Both the position numbers and the translations under genes were made by a program. Shown piece after piece: positions 44,495 through 51,972 of a stretch of DNA of 64,000 bases. Each line of letters opens with the position of its first letter. The stretch's first letter is position 1. The notes under the pieces were generated by a model. That model saw nothing but the letters and a program-made list of their open reading frames with translations, was not told the origin of the DNA and did no database searches. Source of the stretch: an uncultured Spirochaetales bacterium (GTDB lineage Bacteria; Spirochaetota; Spirochaetia; Sphaerochaetales; Sphaerochaetaceae); the NCBI GenBank assembly GCA_944388965.1, contig CALXKL010000002.1, positions 124,001-188,000 of the forward strand, read 5' to 3'.

Positions 44495-45739
44495 ATGCCA
44501 AAGCATCTGTATCTGATCAAAGAGGGCGAGATATCCCTCAAGGGACTCAACAGAGGCCTTTTCGAGAAGAGGCTGAAGAACAACATAAAGGACAAGCTGC
44601 GCCCCTACCATTCGACGACGCAGCGCCAGAAGGGACGCATCTTCCTCTTCGTAGACGAGGAGTGTCCACGGGAGCGCATAGAGAAGGCCCTCTCCACGAC
44701 CTTCGGCATAGTCGGCTGGGCGGAGGCCGTCATGTGCGAAAAGAGGCTCGAGACGATTCTCGAGAAGGCGAAGGAACTGCTGGAGAAGTTCGACGCGACT
44801 GGCATTAGAACATTCAAGGTCGTCGCGAGACGCGAGGACAAGAGCTTCCCGTACCACAGCTACGACATGGCTTGCCGACTGGCCGAAGTCGTGCATGAGG
44901 TGTTCCCATCACTCGAGGTCGACCTGAAGAGGCCCGGGCTCGTCCTCCACCTGGAGATCCGCAACCAGGCATTCCTGTACACCAGCGACAACCCAGGACC
45001 GAGAGGGCTTCCCGTCGGTACCGCAGGACGAGGCATGCTTCTGCTCAGCGGAGGCATAGACAGTCCCGTCGCTGCATACGAGATGGCCAAACGCGGCGTG
45101 AAGCTCGACTGCCTCTACTTCCATGCATATCCGTACACCAGCGACGAGGCACTCGAGAAGGTCAAGACCCTTGCCCGCACGATAGCACCCTACCTCAACG
45201 GCACCAGATTGTTCGTGGTCCCGTTCACGGAAGGCCAGCTGAACATACGGGACAAGGCGCACGAGGATGCCACCACGCTGATGTTCCGGGCAAGCATGAT
45301 GAAGCTGACGAGCCAGGTCGTGCGGACCGAAGGCATGGAGTGCATCGTCACAGGAGAGGCCCTCAGCCAGGTCGCCAGCCAGACCCTGCCGGCGATGGCG
45401 TTCACCGACAGCATGGCGGAATACCTGGTTCTTCGTCCTCTCGTGGGATTCGACAAGGAGGAGATCATCGGTATCGCCAGGAGGATCGGGACATACGAGA
45501 CCAGCATCCTGCCATACGAGGACTGCTGCGTCATCTTCTCTCCGAAGCATCCCGTCACCAATCCGGACAAGGCGCAGATGACGGCGCATTACGAATCCCT
45601 CGGGATGGAGGAGTTCATCCACAGGGCACTGCAGGAGACGGTGATATACTCCTATGACGCCAACGGCGAGAGCACCGGAACCTGGAGCTTCGCGGACAGG
45701 ATGGCGAAGATGCAGGAGGACTGCGGATCTTTGAGATGA
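44495..45739 (+). CDS. thiI: tRNA 4-thiouridine synthase ThiI (no rhodanese domain)
   Basis: Makes s4U8 in tRNA and, in some species, supports thiamine biosynthesis. The 414-residue product has a ferredoxin-like/THUMP N-terminus (about 1-165), then the PP-loop LLSGGIDSPVAAYEM, and VTGEALSQVASQT plus PLVGFDKEEI of the adenylation domain. The C-terminal rhodanese domain of enterobacterial ThiI is absent, so persulfide must come from the adjacent desulfurase. The stop codon lies inside a 10-bp hairpin (45720-45747). Confidence 0.94.
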   Translation: MPKHLYLIKEGEISLKGLNRGLFEKRLKNNIKDKLRPYHSTTQRQKGRIFLFVDEECPRERIEKALSTTFGIVGWAEAVMCEKRLETILEKAKELLEKFDATGIRTFKVVARREDKSFPYHSYDMACRLAEVVHEVFPSLEVDLKRPGLVLHLEIRNQAFLYTSDNPGPRGLPVGTAGRGMLLLSGGIDSPVAAYEMAKRGVKLDCLYFHAYPYTSDEALEKVKTLARTIAPYLNGTRLFVVPFTEGQLNIRDKAHEDATTLMFRASMMKLTSQVVRTEGMECIVTGEALSQVASQTLPAMAFTDSMAEYLVLRPLVGFDKEEIIGIARRIGTYETSILPYEDCCVIFSPKHPVTNPDKAQMTAHYESLGMEEFIHRALQETVIYSYDANGESTGTWSFADRMAKMQEDCGSLR

Positions 45740-45747
45740 TCCGCAGT
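45720..45747 (+). repeat. Hairpin spanning the thiI stop codon
   Basis: ACTGCGGATC and GATCCGCAGT are perfect 10-bp arms around an 8-nt loop. No U-run follows, so it may be an RNA-stability element or weak terminator. The rest of the 138-nt gap to the next gene (45740-45877) holds no gene I can support. Confidence 0.5.
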
Positions 45748-45877
45748 GAAGCGTCTGCCGGCTGGTGGCAGGAATCCCTCTTTCCAAGACTTTGCAAGTA
45801 AAAGGTTTTGACATTTGAGGAACATACTTGTCCCGAAGCCTTCCTTCAAAGCCTGATTTTCTATATTTTTCATAGAT

Positions 45878-48796
45878 ATGTATCGAGTGGGAATAGATAT
45901 CGGGTCGACGACCATCAAGGTCGTCGTGCTCGATGACGACGACAGGATCGTGTTCTCCCAGTACGAGAGACACCTTTCAGAGATAATAGACAAGACCAGG
46001 GACATGCTTGGCAGGATTCTTCCAATCGTCAAGGACGAACCGGTCAGCATCGGCATATCGGGATCGGCCGGAATGGGGCTTGCCAACGACTGCCACATAC
46101 CGTTCGTGCAGGAGGTCTATGCAACGCGCAACGCCGCCAGGCACTACATCCCGGACACGGACGCAATAATCGAGCTGGGTGGAGAGGATGCGAAGATTCT
46201 CTTCCTGACCGGAGGACTCGAGGTCAGGATGAACGGCAGCTGCGCAGGAGGTACGGGTGCGTTCATCGACCAGATGGCGACACTTCTTGGAATCGGACGC
46301 GACGACATGGAGTACTATGCCAGCCGGGCCACGCAGACATACACCATCGCCAGCCGATGCGGAGTGTTCGCCAAGACGGATGTCCAGCCCCTCATCAACC
46401 AGGGTGCGAAGGTCGAGGACATCGCCGCCTCGATTCTCGTGGCCGTGGTGAACCAGACGATCGCGGGCCTTGCCCAGGGCAGGAAGATCACGGGACGCAT
46501 AGTCTATCTCGGCGGTCCTCTCACCTTCATACCCACTCTCAGGGCCAGATTCGACGAAGCCCTCGGTACGAAGGGCATCTGCCCTGATAATTCGCTCTAC
46601 TACGTCGCCCTGGGAACCGCGCTGACGAAGAACAGCGAAAGGCTGACGGTGCAGGAATGCATAGACCGCATCGAGTCCTACTCCGGCGAAGGGAAGTACG
46701 TCCAGTTCGAACCGCTGTTCAAGGACGACGAGGACTACAGGCTATTCAAGGAGCGCCATGAAAGGGACTGTGTCAGGTCGGCGGATCCGGCGGCATACGT
46801 CGGCAAGGCCTATCTCGGAATAGATTCCGGCTCCACCACGATAAAGATGTGCATAATCAGCGAGAACGGAGACCTTCTGCTCTCGCGATACAGCCCGAAC
46901 AACGGCAATCCGATCCAGGCCGTTGAATCGTTCCTGATGTCCTTCTACGAGGAGTTCCCGTACATAAGGCTGGCGGGAACGGCCAGCACAGGCTATGGCG
47001 AAGACCTGATGAAGGCGGCATTCGACCTCGACTACTCGCTCGTGGAGACACAGGCCCACTTCATCGGTGCACGCTTCTTCATGCCTGATGTGGACTTCAT
47101 CATCGACATCGGCGGACAGGACATGAAGTGCTTCAAGATCCGTGACGACAGCATAGACGACATCTTCCTCAACGAGGCATGCTCCTCCGGTTGCGGATCG
47201 TTCCTTCAGACGTTCGCCGTGGCTCTTGGAAAGTCCGTGAGCGAATTCGCCGCCGCCGCGATAAAGTCGCAGCACCCGGTCGACCTCGGAAGCAGATGCA
47301 CCGTCTTCATGAACTCGTCGGTCAAGCAGGCACAGAAGGACGGAGCACTGTTGGAGGACATCTCGGCAGGTCTTGCCATATCGGTCGTGAAGAACGCGAT
47401 CTACAAGGTCATCAGGGCCACCAGCGCCGAATCGCTGGGACGCCACATCGTCGTCCAGGGAGGGACGTTCCTGAACGACGCGGTCCTGAGGGCCTTCGAG
47501 AAGGAGATCGGGGCAGACGTCATACGACCGAACATCGCAGGCCTCATGGGAGCCTTCGGCGCGGCGCTCTACGCAAAGCGCAGAAGCGAGAGCGAAGGCC
47601 GGCAGGAGTCCTCGATCCTCTCGGAGGAGGAGATCCGCGAGTTCACGCACGATGTGAAGAGCACCAAGTGCAACGGATGCACGAACCACTGTCTGCTGAC
47701 GATCAACACGTTTGCAGGTGGCCGGAGGCTGATCAGCGGCAACCGCTGCGAGCGCCCGGTCGCGAAGACGAAGGTCCTGGACCCGGAGCTGACGGACATC
47801 TATGCATACAAGGAGCAGCTGTTCGACGAATACGCATCCAGACACAACAGCGCCGCCACACGTGGCACCATGGGTCTTCCCATGGCCCTCGGAATGTGGG
47901 AGCTGCTGCCATTCTGGCACACTCTCTTCACGGATCTCGGCTGGGACGTCGTCGTGTCCGGCAAGTCCAACAGGGACCTTTACGTAAGAGGCCAGGGCTC
48001 GATTCCCTCAGACACCGTCTGTTTCCCCGCAAAGCTAATGCATGGCCACATCGAGGCCCTGCTGGACAAGAAGGTCGACGCGATCTTCCTGCCCTGCTCC
48101 AGCTACAACGTCGACGAGGAGAAGGGCACAAACCACTTCAACTGCCCTGTCGTCGCCTATTACGCCGAGGTCGTCCACTCCAACATGGACCTCAGGGGTA
48201 CACCCTTCTATTACCCCTACCTCAGCCTCGAGAACGAGAAGCATCTAGCACGGCGCATCGCCGAGACCTTCGGCATACCGAAACGTACGGTCGCAAAGGC
48301 GGTTGAGCATGCATTCCAGGAACTGCACAGCTACCACGAGAAGGTCGTCAAACGGGGAGAGGAGATCGTCGAGAGGGCCCACAGGGACGGCAAGAGGATA
48401 ATAGTGCTGTGCGGCAGACCCTACCACGTCGACGGCGAGACGAACCACGGCATCGACCGCCTGATACTGACCCTTGGAGCCTATGTCATCAGCGAGGACA
48501 GCATAAGCTACAAGGAGAGAAGGCATGACGTTAGGGTCCTGAACCAGTGGACCTACCACGCCAGACTGTACGACGCCGCATACTACGTCAGGGAGCATGA
48601 GGACATGGACCTCGTGCAGTTCGTGTCATTCGGATGCGGACTGGACGCCGTCACCAGCGACGAGGTGCGCGAGATACTTCGCGAGAAGGACAGGATCTAC
48701 ACGATGATAAAGATCGACGAGATCACGAACGTCGGTGCCGTAAGAATACGTCTGAGAAGCCTCTTCGCGGCCATTGAGGAGAAGAACAATGCCTAG
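45878..48796 (+). CDS. Double-domain acyl-CoA dehydratase activase (BadF/BadG/BcrA/BcrD family, with DUF2229)
   Basis: Product of 972 residues. Two ASKHA ATPase modules are fused in tandem: the first starts VGIDIGSTTIKVVVL, the second (about residue 310) LGIDSGSTTIKMC. Each has the Cys pairs that hold the bridging [4Fe-4S] cluster in HgdC-type activators (GSCAGGTG with SRCGVF; EACSSGCG with SRCTVF). A C-terminal DUF2229-type region follows, with CNGCTNHC and CFPAK. Such proteins use ATP to drive low-potential electron transfer to a partner. The true substrate is unknown. It overlaps the next gene by 8 nt. A TATATT -10 lies only 10 nt before the ATG and no ribosome-binding site is visible. Confidence 0.88.
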   Translation: MYRVGIDIGSTTIKVVVLDDDDRIVFSQYERHLSEIIDKTRDMLGRILPIVKDEPVSIGISGSAGMGLANDCHIPFVQEVYATRNAARHYIPDTDAIIELGGEDAKILFLTGGLEVRMNGSCAGGTGAFIDQMATLLGIGRDDMEYYASRATQTYTIASRCGVFAKTDVQPLINQGAKVEDIAASILVAVVNQTIAGLAQGRKITGRIVYLGGPLTFIPTLRARFDEALGTKGICPDNSLYYVALGTALTKNSERLTVQECIDRIESYSGEGKYVQFEPLFKDDEDYRLFKERHERDCVRSADPAAYVGKAYLGIDSGSTTIKMCIISENGDLLLSRYSPNNGNPIQAVESFLMSFYEEFPYIRLAGTASTGYGEDLMKAAFDLDYSLVETQAHFIGARFFMPDVDFIIDIGGQDMKCFKIRDDSIDDIFLNEACSSGCGSFLQTFAVALGKSVSEFAAAAIKSQHPVDLGSRCTVFMNSSVKQAQKDGALLEDISAGLAISVVKNAIYKVIRATSAESLGRHIVVQGGTFLNDAVLRAFEKEIGADVIRPNIAGLMGAFGAALYAKRRSESEGRQESSILSEEEIREFTHDVKSTKCNGCTNHCLLTINTFAGGRRLISGNRCERPVAKTKVLDPELTDIYAYKEQLFDEYASRHNSAATRGTMGLPMALGMWELLPFWHTLFTDLGWDVVVSGKSNRDLYVRGQGSIPSDTVCFPAKLMHGHIEALLDKKVDAIFLPCSSYNVDEEKGTNHFNCPVVAYYAEVVHSNMDLRGTPFYYPYLSLENEKHLARRIAETFGIPKRTVAKAVEHAFQELHSYHEKVVKRGEEIVERAHRDGKRIIVLCGRPYHVDGETNHGIDRLILTLGAYVISEDSISYKERRHDVRVLNQWTYHARLYDAAYYVREHEDMDLVQFVSFGCGLDAVTSDEVREILREKDRIYTMIKIDEITNVGAVRIRLRSLFAAIEEKNNA

Positions 48797-50054
48797 CATT
48801 CCGTTCACGAAGGAGATGAAGAAGGACTACACCATCCTCATCCCCAACATGAGTCCGATACATTTCAACGTCATGAAGCGTCCGTTCGAGCTCCACGGCT
48901 ACCGGATAATACTGCTCACCAACTCGTCGCATACCGTGATCGAGGAAGGCCTGAAGTACGTGCACAACGACATGTGCTACCCCGCCCTGCTGGTGATCGG
49001 CCAGATGCTCGATGCACTCAAGCGCGGCATCTGCGATCCCGACAGATGTGCCCTCGCGATCTCCCAGACAGGCGGAGGATGCAGGGCCAGCAACTACTAC
49101 TTCCTCCTGATCAAGGCGCTTGAGAGGGCCGGCTATCCCCAGATACCCGTCATTTCGCTCAACCTCAGCGGCATGAACAGGAACCCGGGCTTCACGATCA
49201 CGCCGTCGATGCTGCTTCAGGCACTGTCAGGACTGATCTACGGCGACATGCTCATGCTTCTCTCGCACCAGGTCAGACCATACGAGTTGAACAGGGGTGA
49301 CACGGACCGCATGGTGGACAAATGGACCGGGTACATCGACTCCTGCTACAAGGAGAACCGCCATTACCTGGGACGCTGGATGAAGAGGAACCTTTACGCC
49401 ATGTCGGACGACTTCGCCTCGATCGAGGTCGACCGGAGCCGCAGGAAGGTCAAGGTCGGAGTCGTCGGAGAGATATACCTGAAATACGCCCCTCTTGGCA
49501 ACAACAACCTGGAGGACTTTCTGGAATCGGAAGACTGCGAGGTCATGGTGCCCGCCCTGCTGGGCTTCGTCCTGTACGGCTTCTCCAACGGCATCAAGGA
49601 CAGCGAGTACTACGGGAGGGGAAGGAAGTACGCATTCATCATGAAGCACTTCGGGATGCCGTTCCTTGCCCGCTACGAGCATCTTCTCGAGAAGGCCATC
49701 ACGCGGCATGCCGAGTTCGTGCCCCCTGCCACGATAAAGGAACTGCAGGAATACGCAAGCCAGATCATAGACACCGGTTGCAAGATGGGAGAAGGCTGGC
49801 TGCTGACGGCCGAAATGGTCGAACTCATAAAGAAGGGATACTCGAACATAATAACGACACAGCCCTTCGGATGCCTGCCCAACCATATCTGCGCCAAGGG
49901 CATGATAAGGCCGCTGAAGGAGAAGTACCCGGAAAGCAATATCGTGCCGATCGACTACGACCCATCGCAGTCACGCGTAAACCAGGAGAACAGGATCAAG
50001 CTGATGCTCTCGGTTGCAAGAGAGCGTCTTGAAGACGAGAAGGAGAAGGCTTGA
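48789..50054 (+). CDS. 2-hydroxyacyl-CoA dehydratase-like partner protein (CoA protein activase family)
   Basis: Product of 421 residues related to the HgdB/BcrC-like component that accompanies fused activases. Conserved cysteines lie in YVHNDMCYPALLVIG, RGICDPDRCALAI and TGGGCRASNYY near the N-terminus and in PFGCLPNHICAKG near the C-terminus, a pattern expected for a [4Fe-4S] protein. ATG 48789 starts inside the previous gene (8-nt overlap), so the two products are made together. No 2-hydroxyacyl-CoA transferase or dehydratase subunit pair is nearby, so the role as classical dehydratase is doubtful. Confidence 0.85.
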   Translation: MPSIPFTKEMKKDYTILIPNMSPIHFNVMKRPFELHGYRIILLTNSSHTVIEEGLKYVHNDMCYPALLVIGQMLDALKRGICDPDRCALAISQTGGGCRASNYYFLLIKALERAGYPQIPVISLNLSGMNRNPGFTITPSMLLQALSGLIYGDMLMLLSHQVRPYELNRGDTDRMVDKWTGYIDSCYKENRHYLGRWMKRNLYAMSDDFASIEVDRSRRKVKVGVVGEIYLKYAPLGNNNLEDFLESEDCEVMVPALLGFVLYGFSNGIKDSEYYGRGRKYAFIMKHFGMPFLARYEHLLEKAITRHAEFVPPATIKELQEYASQIIDTGCKMGEGWLLTAEMVELIKKGYSNIITTQPFGCLPNHICAKGMIRPLKEKYPESNIVPIDYDPSQSRVNQENRIKLMLSVARERLEDEKEKA

Positions 50055-50058
50055 GGCT

Positions 50059-50097
50059 CGCGGAGGGAACAATCCCCCTCGCTTACGGCGATTTTTC
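50059..50097 (+). terminator. Rho-independent terminator of the activase operon
   Basis: GCGGAGGG pairs with CCCTCGC (one bulged G) around a short AACAATCC loop, followed within 8 nt by ATTTTTCTT. Confidence 0.55.
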
Positions 50098-50124
50098 TTG
50101 ACGGATTGCAAATTCCGATATAAC
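50098..50124 (+). promoter_or_regulatory. Promoter of the candidate small RNA
   Basis: TTGACG (50098-50103) and TATAAC (50119-50124) with a 15-nt spacer, immediately after the activase-operon terminator. Transcription would begin near 50131. Confidence 0.4.
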
Positions 50125-50130
50125 AATAAC

Positions 50131-50212
50131 TTGTAATTCCTGTGAACCCCGTTTGGTTTGCACCTCCTTAGGCTGGTATGATCAACCCCCTTGATCGACC
50201 AGCCGCTTTTTT
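50131..50212 (+). ncRNA. Candidate small RNA with an exposed anti-Shine-Dalgarno motif
   Basis: Between the promoter-like boxes and a very strong terminator lie about 82 nt with no open frame. They contain CACCTCCTTA at 50161-50170, identical to the 3' end of bacterial 16S rRNA, directly before the terminator stem. That motif is predicted single-stranded. The hairpin is GGCTGGT-AT-GATCAA-CCCCC-TTGATC-G-ACCAGCC followed by GCTTTTTT. The alternative is a plain operon terminator with a chance motif, or a ribosome-binding site on minus. Confidence 0.4.
50171..50212 (+). terminator. Strong rho-independent terminator
   Basis: A 7-bp stem GGCTGGT/ACCAGCC continues into a 6-bp stem GATCAA/TTGATC with a C5 loop and ends in GCTTTTTT. 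The following 50213-50504 contains no gene I can support. Confidence 0.85.
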
Positions 50213-50514
50213 CTCTTTCTCCTCTGCCTGTCTTCCACAGCCACGCATGCGGACATTCCATTTCATGCTGAGTGTATCGGTGACAGGTCGTACGAATGGA
50301 AAGATGAACCGGTCGGATATGCAGGATTCCGGAAAGCGGAAGAAGCACTATCCCATGCCGTAGGAGACTCGAGACGGCCGTCGGGCACTCCGTTTCCTTT
50401 CCCGAATAGGCAATGGTCAACAGTCGACCTGCGCTGTCCAGAAATGCGGAGAGGACAAGTCCCATTCATGGATCAATGACAGGACCGTGACCGACATATC
50501 TTCACAAGACGAAA

Positions 50515-50539
50515 GAGGCATCCGCTCACCGGATGCCTC
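50515..50539 (-). terminator. Rho-independent terminator of rpmF-acpP-rnc
   Basis: On minus, GAGGCATCCG pairs with CGGATGCCTC around a 5-nt loop and is followed by TTTCGTCTT, about 25 nt after the rnc stop. Confidence 0.75.
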
Positions 50540-50564
50540 CTCTGTCATCAGCCCACAGACAGGG

Positions 50565-51305
50565 TCAGTCGGTCTCCTTGATCAGGTTCAGGCTGATCAG
50601 GGCAAGGCGGGCTGCATTCTGTTCGGCCTGCTTCTTGTTGCCACCGCTGGCCGGGCCGAAACACTTCGGCCCTATGAAGACCTTCACGTAGAATGTCGGA
50701 TTATGCTCAGGTCCCTTCGTACGGTCGAGGAAGTACTCTGGCACCTTGCCGCGGGTCTTCTGGGCATAGGCCTGCAGTGTGCTCTTGTAGTCCTTGTTCG
50801 TGTTCCTGCCCTTGAGGACGTTCTCGACCTGTCCCCTGAGCCAGCTGAGCACATATGTCCGGGCCGCCTCGAACCCCTGGTCCAGGTAGATCGCGGCGAT
50901 GATGGCCTCCATGGCATCGGCGAGAATGGCCTTCTTGCTGCGCCCGCCGTTGATCTCCTCGCCGTGTCCGATGTGGATGTACTTCGGCAGCTCGAGCTTG
51001 TGGGACACCTCCGCAAGGCTCTCCTCCGAGACGACCATGGACTTGATCCGTGACAGGTCACCCTCCTGATGGTCAGGAAGCGATTCGTACAGATAGTCGG
51101 CGCATACGAGACCGAGCACGCTGTCGCCCAGGAACTCCAGGCGCTCGTTGCTCACACTACCCGTCTCGTTTGCATAGGATGTATGTGTAAGGGACAGTTC
51201 CAGCAGATTGATGTCCTTGAATTCGACACCGAGATTCCTGCTGAATGACAAAAGCTCCTCCAAACGTTCTTTTGAAGGAGCCTTTAAGGAATGCTGTGCC
51301 AACAC
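50565..51305 (-). CDS. rnc: Ribonuclease III
   Basis: Double-strand-specific endoribonuclease for rRNA and mRNA processing. The 246-residue product has the catalytic signature SNERLEFLGDSVLG, a second acidic motif LADAMEAIIAAIYLDQG, and a C-terminal double-stranded-RNA-binding domain (residues about 170-245, with GKGNNKKQAEQNAA-like NKKQAEQNAARLAL). It follows acpP by 4 nt; rnc after acpP is a common bacterial arrangement. Confidence 0.97.
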   Translation of the reverse strand: MLAQHSLKAPSKERLEELLSFSRNLGVEFKDINLLELSLTHTSYANETGSVSNERLEFLGDSVLGLVCADYLYESLPDHQEGDLSRIKSMVVSEESLAEVSHKLELPKYIHIGHGEEINGGRSKKAILADAMEAIIAAIYLDQGFEAARTYVLSWLRGQVENVLKGRNTNKDYKSTLQAYAQKTRGKVPEYFLDRTKGPEHNPTFYVKVFIGPKCFGPASGGNKKQAEQNAARLALISLNLIKETD

Positions 51306-51309
51306 GGTC

Positions 51310-51552
51310 TCAGCTGAGGACCTCGGACAGATACTTCACTGCATCTCCGACAGTCTCGAACTCGTTGGCCATGTCATCAGGAATGGTAACGCCGAGTTCC
51401 TCCTCGATTGCGTAGACCAGTTCATAGGTGTCGAGGCTGTCCGCTCCCAGATCCTTCCTGAACGATGCACTGGGCACGATCTTCGCCGGATCGACGGAAA
51501 GCTTGTCGGCAACCAGATCTCTAACCTTGTCAAGAACCTGAGTTTCTGTCAT
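51310..51552 (-). CDS. acpP: Acyl carrier protein
   Basis: Carrier of growing fatty acids on a phosphopantetheine arm. The 80-residue acidic product contains the attachment site GADSLDTYEL with Ser39, and helix II LVYAIEEELGVTIPDD. It lies between rpmF (12 nt upstream) and rnc (4 nt downstream), the rpmF-acpP-rnc order. Host or home-made acyl groups activated by the acyl-CoA synthetase at 22970 may enter the same pathway (inference). Confidence 0.97.
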   Translation of the reverse strand: MTETQVLDKVRDLVADKLSVDPAKIVPSASFRKDLGADSLDTYELVYAIEEELGVTIPDDMANEFETVGDAVKYLSEVLS

Positions 51553-51564
51553 CTTCTTCTCTCC

Positions 51565-51750
51565 TTACTCGGCATCCTTCACGACGACCTGCTTGCCGTT
51601 GTAGTATCCACACTTCGGGCACACCTGGTGGGACGGAACAAGGTTTCCACAGGTCTGGCAAGGAGAAAGGGTCGGAGCTGCAAGCTTCATGTTGGCGGCC
51701 TTGCGTGAAGCAGCCTTGGATTTGGATGTCTTATACTTTGGAGTAGCCAT
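51565..51750 (-). CDS. rpmF: 50S ribosomal protein L32 (zinc form)
   Basis: 61-residue ribosomal protein. It starts MATPKYKTSKSKAASRKAAN and has a four-Cys zinc ribbon, Cys31 and Cys34 in CQTCGN and Cys44 and Cys47 in CPKCGYY. Zinc-type (C+) paralogues are used when zinc is sufficient. AGAGAGG precedes ATG 51750. It heads the rpmF-acpP-rnc operon behind two promoters. Confidence 0.96.
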   Translation of the reverse strand: MATPKYKTSKSKAASRKAANMKLAAPTLSPCQTCGNLVPSHQVCPKCGYYNGKQVVVKDAE

Positions 51751-51795
51751 TACTTAACCTCTCTGAAATGTTATCTGGAATAGACACTTTCCGGA

Positions 51796-51824
51796 TGTTA
51801 ACCCAAAAGCGGAGCGTTGGTCAA
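51796..51824 (-). promoter_or_regulatory. Proximal rpmF promoter
   Basis: TTGACC (51819-51824), a 17-nt spacer and TTAACA (51796-51801), about 45 nt upstream of the rpmF ATG on minus. Confidence 0.55.
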
Positions 51825-51895
51825 TAATCCCGATGCACACAAGATGCGCTTCGGAACCGTTTCCGTTCCAGATGGCAGTTCCACCAACACAGACA

Positions 51896-51923
51896 ATATT
51901 AACACAATCGCAAAATGTGTCAA
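51896..51923 (-). promoter_or_regulatory. Distal rpmF promoter
   Basis: A consensus TTGACA (51918-51923), a 16-nt spacer and TAATAT (51896-51901) on minus. It starts transcription about 140 nt before rpmF, tandem with the proximal promoter, and lies just beyond the ilvB stop. Confidence 0.6.
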
Positions 51924-51972
51924 TATCTTCCCGTGCCGGTGGTTACGACCATCTGCCCGCCCTGATGCAGCC

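Noticed and set aside
45740-45877. A minus-strand frame reading through the gap before the activase gene, containing SWKEGFLPPAG
   Set aside because: It starts inside the plus-strand promoter/start region with no ribosome-binding site. It could be an intergenic repeat, but only one copy is visible here.
50213-50504. Short frames on both strands in the gap before rnc
   Set aside because: No ribosome-binding sites and no recognisable sequence.
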